Source of the DNA: Urechis unicinctus
Taxonomy: Eukaryota; Annelida; Polychaeta; Xenopneusta; Urechidae
Assembly: GCA_034190875.2 (NCBI GenBank)
Contig: CM067344.1
Span: 18,205,612 to 18,269,611, forward strand
DNA: 64,000 bases
Direction of reading: 5' to 3'
Positions 23,482 to 36,565 of the stretch are shown in pieces; the first letter of the stretch is position 1; every line of letters starts with the position of its first letter. The notes under the pieces are model-generated. The model made no database searches, had not been told where the DNA came from, and worked only from the letters and a program-made list of their open reading frames with translations. A program made the position numbers and the translations under genes.

Positions 23482-26400
23482 GCTGGATATATTAAAGCCC
23501 CTTGATCACATCAAGGGAGCTGTCTGAAAGCTTCAAACGCTTGAGCCAAAAACACTGAACCCCATGTTTAAATAATAGCACGATTGGGTGGTCAATTAAG
23601 ACGCATTTATCAGAATGAAATCATTGCATGACACAACGTTACCGTGTTATATGCGAGTTGCTCACATGGCACGACCCAACGGACCCAAGAAATCGCACGA
23701 ATAGCTATAGAAGCCTGCGGCGTTATATCGTGATAGCGATAGCCTTTGTTAATCTCTATCTGCAGCGTACCAATATTTGTGCTATTCACACCTATGTGTC
23801 CATTATATATTTGGTTACATACAGCCGCCAACTATTCATCACCAATTGGACTTGCATGCGAGATGGGAGCACTAAGAGGGACGTGGCATGTTGTGGGCGA
23901 GGGCGACGGGCTGTAGTTCAACTAATTACAGCTTACAGTAACCTGCATGTTCTCTTTCCTAAAATTACTATGCCAGGTCATAATAGTTTCAGTTATTACT
24001 CTTGGAAATATACTTGTACTCATGTCAGTATGAACCGATGGCTATTTTCGATCGAGGGCAAGCACTGGTGTAAGGCAAAAGAATAATGGTAAACATGAAT
24101 TTATGATAATCTGGGATATATTCTACCTTTCAAAATTGCCATCCGAACGAATGAGTTCCCAGATTTAGTTACCTTAATCATTATTAGATTGGTTCTATTT
24201 GCTTCGCATGTAACATGGGATTTAAGGAACCTTCTTTTGTGATATAAGTGGGATTTATCGCTAATACAGCACATTTGTTATAAGTATGGAATATCATGTG
24301 GCTATTCCCTTCTAATTCCTGTCTAAGTATTGTGCCATCATATCGCGCTGGTTCTAAAGGCAATTTATAGGATTTTGTAGCAGTACCTGTGCAAGACAGC
24401 AGCTCAACCAGCGAAGTCTCCTGAGTGAACGACAAAAGCAATTTATAGTTGAGTTTGTAAAATTCACATCCGAGCTACGTTTATCATAGGCGTACATGAT
24501 CATTAAGTCATTGCCATCAGTAATCTCACCCTCATGTGTTGCCAAACAACTCAGCAAACGTATGACTAGTGGTGCCATTGATGGTCATGGGAGCTGTGAT
24601 ATTAAATACATCAAAGACAGCAACGTCATTGGTTTGACTGATTAGCCCTGTTTCAACGACATAATACACGATCAAGTAATAGCTAGTGCTGGCTGTGATT
24701 GTATCCTTGATGCCTAATATCGCTACGTCTGACAACATATTGGTGAAATATCTCCACAATCACGAACAATGCATTCCTACGAAATTGTTGTCATACAAAA
24801 GCCACATTTGCTTTAATTGTCACCATTCACCATAAGATGGGCTTGTCCAATATTTCTGGTCTGCCTGAATGGAAGGCTATGATTTTAATAGCTCGTTAAC
24901 TGACGTTGATGATGTAATATTGTTTAATGCCTCGACTAGATTTGATTAATATCTGGGCAAACAATCACAGGATATGCTCCAACGCATTTAATATTTTAGT
25001 GACGATATATGGAGCTATAGATATGCTTATTATTATATGTATTTTGAGCTTGAGCCGAATATCGCTTTCTACCTGGTGTATTGTACCATCGACCCATTCT
25101 CGTCGGTAATGTGAAGAGTATAAGGAACGTCTGCATAATTGTGGTGCTACACAGAGAAATATGACACCTATCTTGGTACCAGTCTGCATGTCAACTCAAA
25201 ATCAGCAGCATGGGGTATGACTGACGCGCTAAATAGTTTGTACTCATGTCATTATCGTTGCTCCGGCTTCGGTCTCCCACGCGTAAACTAATTAAGCCAG
25301 TTGTCCTTGTGTTGTGTTATTCAATGCCTGTCATAGCGGTGTGCACACATGGTACCGATAATGTAACGTGAGTCTCTTTCTAAAAGCTTTAGCTCATCAC
25401 TGAGAGAAGTGAAAACAAACACTGGATGCAATCAAAGAGAATGTCGTGAATCTGGACAATGCAATCATAATGTCGAATGCATTCGCTATGATCAACAGTA
25501 TGACCTTTCACCATTTTTCACTAGTGGTACGAGAGCTGCATTGACATCATTCAGTTATAACAAAGAGCTTATAGCTACGCTAAGATGGCTCATTCCGACA
25601 TGCTATGCGATAAGTATGCTACTGTGTGAAACACGTGCTCGTAGTCAGGTGGCTCTACTATACAATCAACCAATTCATATGAGACTGTTGTTCCAACGTC
25701 TGGGGCATCTGCCCCTTGCAGCTTATGTTGATGATATGGAGTCCTCTGATCGATCGAGCTGACCGCGCCCCCGAATCGACTAGAAAATTCCATGCGATTT
25801 TAAGAGATGCTTTGACGAAATGGTTCATATATCTTATTGGGCGTATGCGCGAGTGAGCCCTCTTAACGTAGCTATAAACTCTTGGGGTATAGAAAAGAAC
25901 ATATCATTTGAAATTGATTGGAGCATATAATGCGAAAAACTACTGCACACACAGGCTATGATTTGGTTAGTAGTTCCGGGTTACGATTCGGACAATGAAC
26001 AGCCACAGCAGCAGCAGCGTCATGCTCCAATTTAATGACAGCTGCACTTGCCTGCGACATTGACGAATCGACCTCACGACAGGACAAAGGCCTACTAGGA
26101 ACTACCCTTTCACTGTTCCCTAGCTGCTGGCAGAAATGACAAGAACAGATATAAGTGTTGCGTTGGAGACACAGATTGATTGATCACGAGCATAAAATTC
26201 ATGCCTTACCTATTAGGTAACTATAGCTATGTATATTTTTATATGGTGGGCTGAGGTTAAGTTCGCTGACATTCTCCGGGATCCACAATGGAACGACGTT
26301 AAAGAAGCTCTTTTCGGTGATGCATTTATTGACCCCAATCCGCCTGTTGTTAGCTTGCAATATCTCATTGTGTCTAGCGTGTGTCTAATAAGGTTATATA

Positions 26401-26867
26401 ATAATGTCTCGTCCATAAACAAATATCAGATGATATACACAAGGGAGTTAGACATTAAATATCTTCAGTTTCACAATCACACAACAGCTATGTAATCTTG
26501 TGTTTATCTGTCCCCCAGAAAGCGAACGAACAGATAATACACGCACGACGGAGATCTTTTAATTGAATAAGTGGATAAGAGATTATTCTTTGTGCCCTGA
26601 ACAATTCATCTCTGTCACTGTTGTCCCATATATAGTCTCTGGCTGGTCTTATGATTTCCGCCTATCTCCAGAAAACATCTGTGAGCAGATCGAAGCTTTA
26701 TAGAGTAATTAGCGCGCTTTATATAGACCCAGAAATATATTCCGGCGTGAGCCGAGGTCAACCGGAAATGACGCAGATACGAAAACCCAGTTTCTGCAGC
26801 CCAAGTCAGCTTCCATAGAAACCATGCGTCAACCGTGAATTTGCATCTTGTTCAGTCTGGATCAGTC

Positions 26868-28467
26868 ATGCCAAAACGCTGCGTGACCGCGAATTGTTCG
26901 AACATTTCTTCGGAAAGCGTTCGATTATTCAGTTTTCCTTGGGAGGAGAAGTTGCGTAAGCAATGGATATCACAAGTGCGGCGAACGAGGGCAGATTGGC
27001 CGGGTCCGACAACCCTCTCGTTTTTGTGTAGCGAGCATTTTGGACCGGAATGTTTTGACCAGGCACTTGCAGTGAGAGAAGCTCTCGGATTTGGGTACAA
27101 ATGTTCCCGGAATATTCTTCCAGCTGCTATTCCTACCATATTCATGAGAGGTTGCACGGATTCGCCACCAGTCAGAAAGTCTAAGGCAGTGGAGAAAAGG
27201 GAGCACCAAAAGGTGAGCTGACATGTTGCAATTTATAAAAAAATGTATGGTTTACCCAGCTAGATAATGACGCCGCCCCCCACCTCCAACCAACGCAAGC
27301 AGTGAAAATAAGTGGTGTATAAATATATATTTAGAAATCCATTCCTTTTGAAAGCATCAACAGAATTAGTTTAACTAAGCTAATCTTCTAATAAAATAAT
27401 GCAACATAGTATCAAAAATCACTTAGATGTTTACTTTTTCCATAATTTTGTTCTATAAACAAGGACTTTGTTCTGATTATCAGGCTGTGGAGATACTGTT
27501 GTTTGACTCACCTCTCCAGGAAAAAGAAAATTTCCTTGAAACACAAAAAAAAATCTTACAGTTAAATTGCTCTTTATGTCCTTAGATACGAGGTGTGCCA
27601 TGGAATTGGAAAAAATTATCACCAACAAGAGATTGTGCAAGGACATCAAGAGACTATCAAGCAATGCCCAGACCTCCTACATAGAGGCTTTCCGCAGCCT
27701 TCTGAACCAGTTCGCTTCAAAAACCTATGCTTTCAGCTACCCTGGTATGCTTTAACGGTAAATCTTACAACTATCCCAGTCTGCTTAGCAGTTAGATTTT
27801 CCCCTTTGTTCAAATGTAGGATTGTTTTTTTAGTTCTATGGGACAATTTTTACCTGAGAGTGGATCCATAAACAAAAACAAAGTGGACTAAACCAGCTGT
27901 TTAATTTCATGAAGTATCTTTCCTCACGTCATTCATTCTAGTCATGGATGAAGTTAATTTATTGCTGAATCCAAATTATCACAAAACATCCGATGAATCA
28001 AACATGAAAAGCACAAACATATCCTATTTCAAACTGATAGAAAGGTTCATAAATGATTTCAGATCTATCATTGCAACTATGTATTTCAATGAAAATGCTG
28101 GACGACAACAAAGAATAACAGCCCAGGGTGAAGACTTGTACAGCCTCCACTACCCCAAACACAAGGGAGGAGGTCATACAGTGAGGAAAGTGGTGAATGA
28201 TCCAACTTATGGTAGGGATTGTTTCTAAATTTCACATTTATGTGGAAATTATAATCTGTACTCTCAAATGAACAACTAACACATATATACAATACAGGCT
28301 ATGTAGAAGATTTTTTGGCAACGACAGTCAGCATATGCAAGGCCAGTGATATAAATGATGAGGAGATGGAAGCACTGGAGATCCCATCCAATCTGAACTC
28401 CACCTTCGAGATCCCAGAAAAGCACCAAGCAGTCAATCAGTTCCGCTCACGTTTCTCTGAGTGCTAG
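26868..28467 (+). CDS. THAP-domain protein with transposase-like C-terminal domain; middle missing
   Basis: Exon 1 (ATG 26868 to 27212, donor AAG|GTGAGC) encodes a full THAP finger: MPKRCVTANC, W at ISQVRRTRADWPG, CSEHF, then AAIPTIF. THAP is a C2CH DNA-binding domain of host factors and of P-element and Kolobok transposases. Three later exons join in phase: 27586-27744 (RLCKDIKRLSSNAQTSYIEA, FASKTYAFSYPG), 27942-28211 (FNENAGRQQRITAQGEDLY, HYPKHKGGG) and 28298-28467 (stop 28465-28467). They match the conserved C-terminal region of large invertebrate protein families I know only as uncharacterised or transposase-like. Exon 1 ends in phase 0 but 27586 needs phase 1, and no central domain lies between, so a middle section has been lost or an exon is unseen. 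The gene converges with the minus-strand P2X7-like gene; their 3' ends overlap by about 35 bp. Kolobok-type origin is an inference. Confidence 0.65.
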
Positions 28468-29602
28468 TTTCATCTGAACATCCCACATAATTGTTTGTCT
28501 CCTCAGGAAGTGTGTTTCGGATAATTGATGTCACACAGGATAGTATAGGGATACGATTGTTCTTTCCAAGATAATGGTAGCACCATCGGATGAACTGCCT
28601 ATATCCAGTGTAACGCTTCCAGCTGTAACACACAACCATACACAAACCCTTATACATCTTTACAGTGCTGAATATATATTATATTTTAACCCAAACATAG
28701 ATTTGATGATTGAGTGACAAAATGTTATCCTGGTATAAACTGTATTGATAATTCAGTCTGAATTGAAAACGTCATTCATTTGAGTAAAAATGACCCAGTA
28801 GTTTGGGGAAGTTTTTTTAACATAAATTTATAATTTGGTGTTTGTTGTCTGTCAATACTTACTTGTTTCCCTTGTATGGACCATGATGCTGCTTGTAGGC
28901 ATAGTATGCTGTCTCCAGCACATCTTCATTAAGACATACAGCATTAAAATTTGGATGCTGTGTCACACATATAATTTCTGGTCAATTTTCTATTTCAACC
29001 ATCACTTGCTCCCGCTCCACACAGCAGATATTTTCCCTGACAGTTGGCATGGTTGAGCAGCCTCCACATTGGAACCTAAAACCAGGGTTTCAAAAACCTA
29101 TCAAATACATGCCAGACTCTGTCTAAGACTAAGATTAGGGTGGTCAATGAAAAGGGTTGTATAACATGTGTAAATGTTCCACCAAGCAGGTTTGATAGTT
29201 TTATCGGGATGACATAAATTTAAAAAAAAAAGTATTTTAAGCATGACAACACAAAAAATATTTTTCGCCATGTTCGTTGGCGATTAAAACCATATTGAAT
29301 ACCACCAAGAAAAACGAAAACGGTATCAAACGACAAAGGTATTCTTCATTTATAATATAAAATCAAAGATAAAGATAGTTTCGCGGAGTGATTACAATTC
29401 CAATGGGACTCACCAGTCAATGTTTTGAAGACGGTTGATGTCCAGATTATTGCTTCTCGGAACACGAATCAGTCCAGTCACTGTCAGATTCGCTGGCGCT
29501 GTTTTCGGACAGATATGGTTCGAATCTGTACGGCACAATACCAGCTACATCCTCTGGATTTGAATTCTCAAACATTTGAGGCTCTTCAACCCAAAATTCC
29601 AT
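28433..29602 (-). pseudogene. P2X7 C-terminal (ballast) domain-like protein, disrupted
   Basis: Three exons are visible. 29602-29414: acidic N-terminus, VAGIVPYRFEPYLSE, then INRLQNIDW before donor GTGAGT. 29075-28863: QCGGCSTMPTVRENICCVE and CVTQHPNFNAVCLNEDVLET, donor GTAAGT. 28622-28433: YTGYRQFIRWCYHYLGKNN, IPILSCVTSIIR. This is the Cys/His-rich module known as the cytoplasmic ballast of vertebrate P2X7 receptors and as stand-alone proteins in many invertebrates. In P2X7 it binds zinc and guanine nucleotide. There is no channel part here. Exon phases agree, but exon A needs a one-base frame change (stop after SCSEKQ), and exon B has an in-frame TGA after VMVEIEN. It is therefore probably a recently broken copy. 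A CRE-like TGACGTCA lies upstream near 29702. Confidence 0.72.
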
Positions 29603-29895
29603 CGCCAAATCGTCCAACTTAAATACATCGCTCTCCGAAACTTCAACATTCGCCGTTGTTTACGGTGAAAACTGCGGACTTGTCAGTGACGAGTTCTCTA
29701 AGTGACGTCACGGGGTGCTGTGCCGAAAATTTGGAAAATGGGGGCGGGTGCCAAAAAATCGACTTTATAATTCAATTTACGCTAGGTTCGGGTAACTTGT
29801 TCGGAAATTGAACCACAAAAACAGAGTAATTGCAACTTTATCTTTCATTCGGTTTCAAAAAAATCATCATGGAAATTTGGTGTCATAGGCACTTT
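29603..29895. promoter_or_regulatory. Probable 5' region of the P2X7-like gene and right edge of the two-gene block
   Basis: It contains TGACGTCA near 29702. It ends CATAGGCACT next to TTAA (29891-29894), after which the surrounding repeat family resumes (compare 48,511 onward). A TTAA at the edge would suit a Kolobok or piggyBac terminus. A matching inverted end was not found on the left side. Confidence 0.35.
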
Positions 29896-32800
29896 AAGTA
29901 TGGTGACTGTCAAAGACATCGACCTTGGCTCAAACGAATTTGATATTGTAACGACCATTTGTGAGCTATACCAAATGGCCATCATTAGTGGTTTGTAGTT
30001 GAATTGTCATCACGAGGGGGACTGGTCCATGATAGAGTTAGGCATTGCATCATCTACCATCTCTCATGTGAAAACGAGGACGGGAGTCTGAAATGAAGAC
30101 CGCTTTCTTGTGGCGTTGAAGAGAGGACTTGAACGTTTAGCTACGTAGGTGTCTATGTGTCAACACCACATCAGCTGCGCGAGCACTGACACTCGTCAAA
30201 CAAAGCATACCGATTATCTTCGCAGCTGTGTGTAGATGTGGTAAACGTTCTTTAAACGTCGTGACATGATGACATTCTAACCGACGCATTATCGGAATTC
30301 AAGGCCTAATATATGCTCCGTCGTATTGCGTTACAGGTCGAATGATATGGTGTTGCGTGGCATGTCAAAGCGTATGGAGCATTTGTTTTGGGCGTGCGGT
30401 ACACGACATTGACGGCGTTAAATAGAGAAATCTTATCTAATTCAGACGAACTTATTACCTTAGTCGCTCATAAGGTTCAGTTGATGAGTGATCACTCCTT
30501 ATGTCTAGGTGTAGGTTCAAGCCAACATTAATGGGATGAATGTAGATCCAACAGCACTTAACCGGTTGGTTGACGTCATAATTATACCATTCAGAAACAT
30601 CGGACCTTCATCATCTTATATAATATGATAATGCATTTTGGAATCCGATTTATGTACATTTCTTTGCCTGAAGTGTCTGTAACAGCTGGATGAAGCCATA
30701 TGGTTAAATAATTGATTAGCATCGATATTAGAATTGTCATCATGTTTTCATCCCTGGACATGGACAAATATAGATCCTCACTTATATAACATCAAAGAAT
30801 TCACCTAATATAAACCATGATGCAATCATGACAAACTCTTACCATTCTTGCAACGTCGAACACAGTAGTCGAGATGTTAGATCGGTTAGGATTTACTGCG
30901 AGATCATCACCAAGAGAAATTTATCAAATATGAAATGACGTTCATTATGATAATACGTGATCTAATCCCCTTATTACCCGAAAAAAGCGAACACTTTAAT
31001 TTGGATATCTAGTGATATGGCCGATCCTACGCATGACTTATAAGGCGTATCGTATATTTATAAAGTTTTGGAATCTGTAATATTCTCATTGCTCAATGAG
31101 ATAGTGACGTTTATGGTATGCAATGTACGGTGCAACACTATGGTTGCAAGTTACATTGATTTGATGTTAGATACAAATGAGCATCTGTTTTTACAACTGA
31201 TATTATAGTGGTAAGTTTGTCAAGGACCACGCCAGGCTAGTGATGTTAGACCACGCTATGATGAGTTGCTGCTTTGCTTCAACGTAAATGCTATTATATC
31301 ACAAAACAGCTGTGAATGACGCCACTTCATGGATTACAGAAATTGCAGCCTGCACATATCACGCACACGTTTATGCACATGCTAAGACATCCATTGACAC
31401 TCAGCAACCAGACGTGGATACATACACTAATACACACACTCACCGTCCAAACTGTACGTACCGAACCGTATGCATACTCACCATGAAGCACACTCAAGTG
31501 ATCATGGGCACCTGTATACGCACAAGCACATACATAACTACATTGATGCATATCCATACACTCATATGTACATTCACATGTATGAACCCACAAATGAATT
31601 CGTACACATTCGTTTACTTATAGGGCATGCCCAAAACAACAAATCGTGCTCTCGTACGCACCCAAATAAATGCATACACTCATTCACGCACCTGCACCCA
31701 TAACCGAATGCACACATGCACCATACACACGCTGCATTACAGAGATTATTCTTATCTCTAAGCATCGACTTTTATCGTTTTATGCTTTTTACGAACCACT
31801 TCCTAGGCCTTGCAGCCAAGAAATGCCAACCACAATGATAGAAAAAGAGCAATGAAATTTAAAAAGTGAGAACTATGATGAAGATGATGGTGATCAAGAT
31901 GAGGATGATGATGATGTTGATAATTACGACGAAGTTGATGATCATCGATAAAAATACATTCCAAGCTACCACTGATAGACCACACACAATGTATTTGTAT
32001 ACACATAGCGTATTTGGACTTGTCAACAAGAAGCTCTAGTAGATAACCGCGATTTGATTCGTAGGATGCAGGCCTACCCTTACTATAATGTTCAAAAAGA
32101 TATCCTCCAATTATTTGTCAATAGATAAACCAAACCAAGCAATCAGTATGTCATCCGCCTTACAGATCCACTCGCCCTGACAGCACTGATACCAGTGATA
32201 TCATTGATAGCTCTGCTCAGACTTTGAAAGCCCCATGAGTAACACCTACTGTTAATGCAATATGTCATTGGTTGCAAATGTTATAATCAATAAGTAGCGG
32301 TTTATGAGAAAATATGAGCCATGCAATGGCTTTCCAATGGCACGAATGAATATCTTATATGCCCTTACATCTTTCACAAACGGTCATGGAACTTGTATGT
32401 TCTAATGCTACCCATCAATTTTGGTGAAGAAGCAAAAGGTTGTTATTTGATGTCATCTCTGACAATATAACTAAAATAAAGTTGTTGGATTGCAAGAGAG
32501 CTGCACAACCAGCGACTTTTCTTGGTTGGGCATAATTGCACAATGTACTATAGAACATATGTGAACAACAACAAAGAGTATAACCCCATTTCAAAGACAA
32601 AATACACCAGCGAGGTAATGCTATGATGGATGCGATTGCAGCTTTTATCCGTAATCTCGGTCCATCTCACATTCAAACAATGTCAGCAATGGAACCGCAA
32701 CCATCAACAAACAGCTATGCTACTAATTTGCTATCATACAATAACTGCTTTATGAATAATATTTGCGAAACATTCACATTAATTATCACCATTCACCGTA

Positions 32801-35500
32801 CGATGGGCTTGCTTAATAATATCCTGAGGTTGCTCGAATAAAAGATTGAATTTTATAGCTTCGTTAACGGCCGTTGGTGATGCAATATCGTCTAATACCT
32901 CATTTAAATTGGCTTAATGTCAGGGCAAACGATCCGGGGATATGATCCAACGGATTAAATATTTCCATTATGATTCATACAGCTATAAGTATGTTTTTAT
33001 AGGTAGGTTGTGGTTGAAGAACCGAATTTCCACTTTCTATCTTGTGCTATCAGTAATGAGGAAGTTGTTAAAACGTCCGCTTAATTGTGGTGATAAACAG
33101 AAACTTGGTACCCGTGTGCACGTCAACTCAAAACATGCTGCGCGATCACAGGATGACGTAAGTGGCTGTACTCGTCGCAGCATCGTGGCATCCCTTGTGT
33201 AAACAATTGCTCGAATTATTGCATGATGTAGCTGTATGCATGGCAAAAATGTATGGGGTGCCCTTGTACTTTCCAAACGGTTGCGAGAAGCTTTAAGTCA
33301 TTAAAGAATGTGGAATGGAAAGGTATGTGATGACATATGACGCTCATTATATTCACCTCTCCCATTGAAGTGAGAATGTTGTTATTAATTTGACCATAAG
33401 CACATGACATACTCTTGCATATAACAACACACGGTTCCAGTTCATCATGTGGTATATGACAAGCCCGTCACCAGCCGCAGTGTGTATCGGGAAGGTAGTA
33501 TACTGTCGTCATGCTTTCAAAGTCACAAATAATTAGCCTGGCTCTGGTAACGGGAAACGTTAATCACATTAATCTTTATCAAATCGTCTTGAAATTGTTG
33601 TGATTACGCGTGGCACATTGTATTGCAAATGGTATGAAATGCCCATTGTCTGGATGCAAGCCATATAATATTTCGCATCTTATTGCGTTACAGATCTGAT
33701 CCTGCGATTATTGTGCTGTATAAAAATTGATGCTCATTTGAACGTCCGAAAAAGTAATTAGTGGCGATGATGTCATAATTCTAGACAATGCAAACATTAA
33801 GTCGCAATTAGGTCGAACGCATTCACTGTGATCAGCGGGTTGACTTTGGCAAAATGTAAACAGGGAAATGAAAGCTCCATTGTTATAAGTTACACAAAAA
33901 GAATATCATTTAAAATCGATTGGAAACTATAGTGCAAAACACTACGTGGTTCGTATTCCCTAAATTAATGAATTAGTTGCCTTTTTCCTACTGATCGCAT
34001 TATATTGAATATGCTATGACTATTTGATAGATATCATTTTCCGCTATGCAACTATCGTTCCTTCTCCGCCTAATGTTTATGTTGGAACATACCATAATAT
34101 TAACAGCGCACCCTGGAAAGGTGATAACTACATCTCGTCAAAATGAAGATATCCGATTGATATGCAAGGTAATTAGACATTACAGTTTGGGTTACATCAG
34201 GCGTTTAATGTTTTTGATTAAACGGACCGATATTATGTCAGCCAGCTTTGTTCAGTTTTGACAATCAGCCATATATTCGTGTGTAATGTACGAGTATACA
34301 TATTCCTCTGCAAATCATGGCACTAATACTACACTTGTGATGGTGACGTTTTTAATTCTCATGAATGGATAATAAAAGACGCTTTTGTCCCTGAGAAATT
34401 GATCTCTATCACCATTGTCCTATATTGAGTCCATTGCTGGTCTTATTATTTCGCAAACGTCCAGGAGCCATTAGAGAATAGATCTTAGCTTTATGGAGTC
34501 ATTAAGGTGATTAATGGAAAGGAAACCCGCACTGTATTATCCCAATTGTGCAGGTTGATGTCTTATCCAACCGTATCTAAGATGCAACTCATTCAGTTAC
34601 ACATGACTGCCGTTGTTCATAGGCTGCAGAATGAGAACAAAATGATGGAGGGATTGCAAAATGCACATGGAACAGGTCGGTGTTTTGTTGTAATTTTCAC
34701 TAGTTTACAAAGCCATAATCTTTTTAAGATCAAGAGAAGACTACGCCGGACCTATTTGGGAAATCAGCTAGGCGATGTGTTGACAGCTGTTTGTATACGA
34801 ATTTCCCTGTCCTCTGTTAATGTGGTTTAGTGACCTTGACTCTAACATTGTTAATACTTATTATAATTAATGCGGTTGTGTTCAAACAAGATGCCAGTTC
34901 AACGATCACCCTTGCAATAAATATTGATTATCTACGCCTCGCAATGATACTGTCCATGGTTATCATTAGGTTGATGCCATCACCATTCACATCAACACGT
35001 GTTACTCAGCAACCTCATGAATACTTGATCATTCGTACCATTAAAAACACGCTGCATAGTGAGTCTTAGTGGTTATCAAATATTAGAGTGCTGTAACCAA
35101 ATATGGTAAAAAGGAATACCCTCACCAAGTTATCAGCGGTGCTGGATGTGAAACCATGGTCCATTGTGCACATTCTCAATTAGTCTGAGACAGTGAGTCC
35201 TCTCGTTGGCACGATTGAAGTCATGCCACAGTTAGCTTTATACAGCAAATACCGCAATATTATCTACTATATGGTCACACTCATGTCCGGTATCGCTTGG
35301 TTGCCTGAGTAAAAAGGCTGTGTGATAAATGGACATGTGTACGAAATGGTACAACTTTATCTGATCGGTGATTTATATTTGAAAACTGCCTAAGCCAACG
35401 TTCTTGGAGTTAATGCAAACGGATTAGATAATCTGTATGCGATACATGTCCTATGAAAATGATCACAAGTAGTGTGTGGTGGACACACAATTATCGTCAG
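29896..35500 (+). repeat. ~5.5-kb repeat family, most complete copy
   Basis: This is the reference copy for the unit. The section after about 35,470 restarts with the same words found near 29,990 (ATGTGAA...GGACRGAAGTC; GTGTCAACAC; CGCGAGCACTGA; GTGTAGATGTGGTAA; GGCCTWAYATATGC), showing head-to-tail arrangement. Nothing coding was found in it. It includes a CA-rich island (31,340-31,740) and an impure GAT run (31,870-31,930). Confidence 0.65.
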
Positions 35501-36047
35501 AAATATATACGGGAATAGATCAATGTTTTTCCTTGGCGTTGTATTATCACTCATCTTTCATGTGAACCTAGGACAGAAGTCATAAGTTACGACCGCTTAC
35601 TCGTGACGACGCGCAGAGGTATTGGACCTTCAATTTGATAGCTGTCTGTGTGTCAACACAACATAACCCACGCGAGCACTGAATGACATATTCATAAGCT
35701 TTGTTTACTACTTGTCAAGATATTCTTTCTCGAAACTCTACCTTACATGAGCAAACGAAGCAAACCGTTTATCATTGCCAGAGTTATATCATGACGCAGC
35801 TATGTGTAGATGTGGTAACCATGTATAGGCCGTCCTTTAGCATCCTTGATATGATGACATTAGAACTGACGCATCATCAGAATTCAAGGCCTTACATATG
35901 CCCCATCGTATTGGGCTACAGATCTAATAATATGGCATTCCGTGTCGTGTGAAAACATAAGTTGCAAACATGTATGCTTCATCATAGATTATTGATATTG
36001 GGTTCCAAGAAAGAGAAATGTGCCCGTTCTTTATACAATACGGTTAA

Positions 36048-36221
36048 TTGAAAGATGCACAGCTTCTTCACCTCAAGCACAACAGTGCTTATTACACTCA
36101 AGTGCAGGGACAGATGGAAATTTATGGTGTACAGGATTGTGACTTTGATGAAGAAAAGTTTGCAGAAATTGTGTGTAATGTGTCGCATTTTTCTTTTCAT
36201 CATTTCTCTTTCCAGAAATAA
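36048..36221 (+). pseudogene. YqaJ-type exonuclease C-terminal fragment
   Basis: The frame reads LKHNSAYYTQVQGQMEIYGV, then QDCDF and DEEKFAEIV, stop at 36219-36221. YYTQVQGQM-x-G-x-CDF is the core of YqaJ/lambda-exonuclease-like nucleases. In the usual family a stretch stands between CDF and (F)DEEFW; here it is missing, so the copy is internally deleted as well as truncated. YqaJ proteins are the second gene of ISL2EU-type DNA transposons, which fits the convergent THAP gene next door. Confidence 0.6.
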
Positions 36222-36565
36222 TTAAGTTGGGACAGCAAAAGTGTTATTTTTTCTGTGCTTTAATGTTTTGATGTATAGTTTGTTTTAACTGATAATATTT
36301 CTTTTCATTTTCTCGTTCATAATAGCCATAATGTTTATAAATAAATGCAATGGTAGTGTGTTTATTATTCTTTATTGTAAAATTAATCAATGTTTTGTAG
36401 AAATGGCAAGGAACTGTCTTGTTGTATTCTGGGGACAAATATATGCTGGTCTTCAACAAATAGATATAAACTATTGTTTTCTTTAACTGCAGTTAAGAAA
36501 AAAAATCATACTTTTAACACAAACATATATTTGAGTCTTGAGAACCTGTTTATGTTTTAATATGG

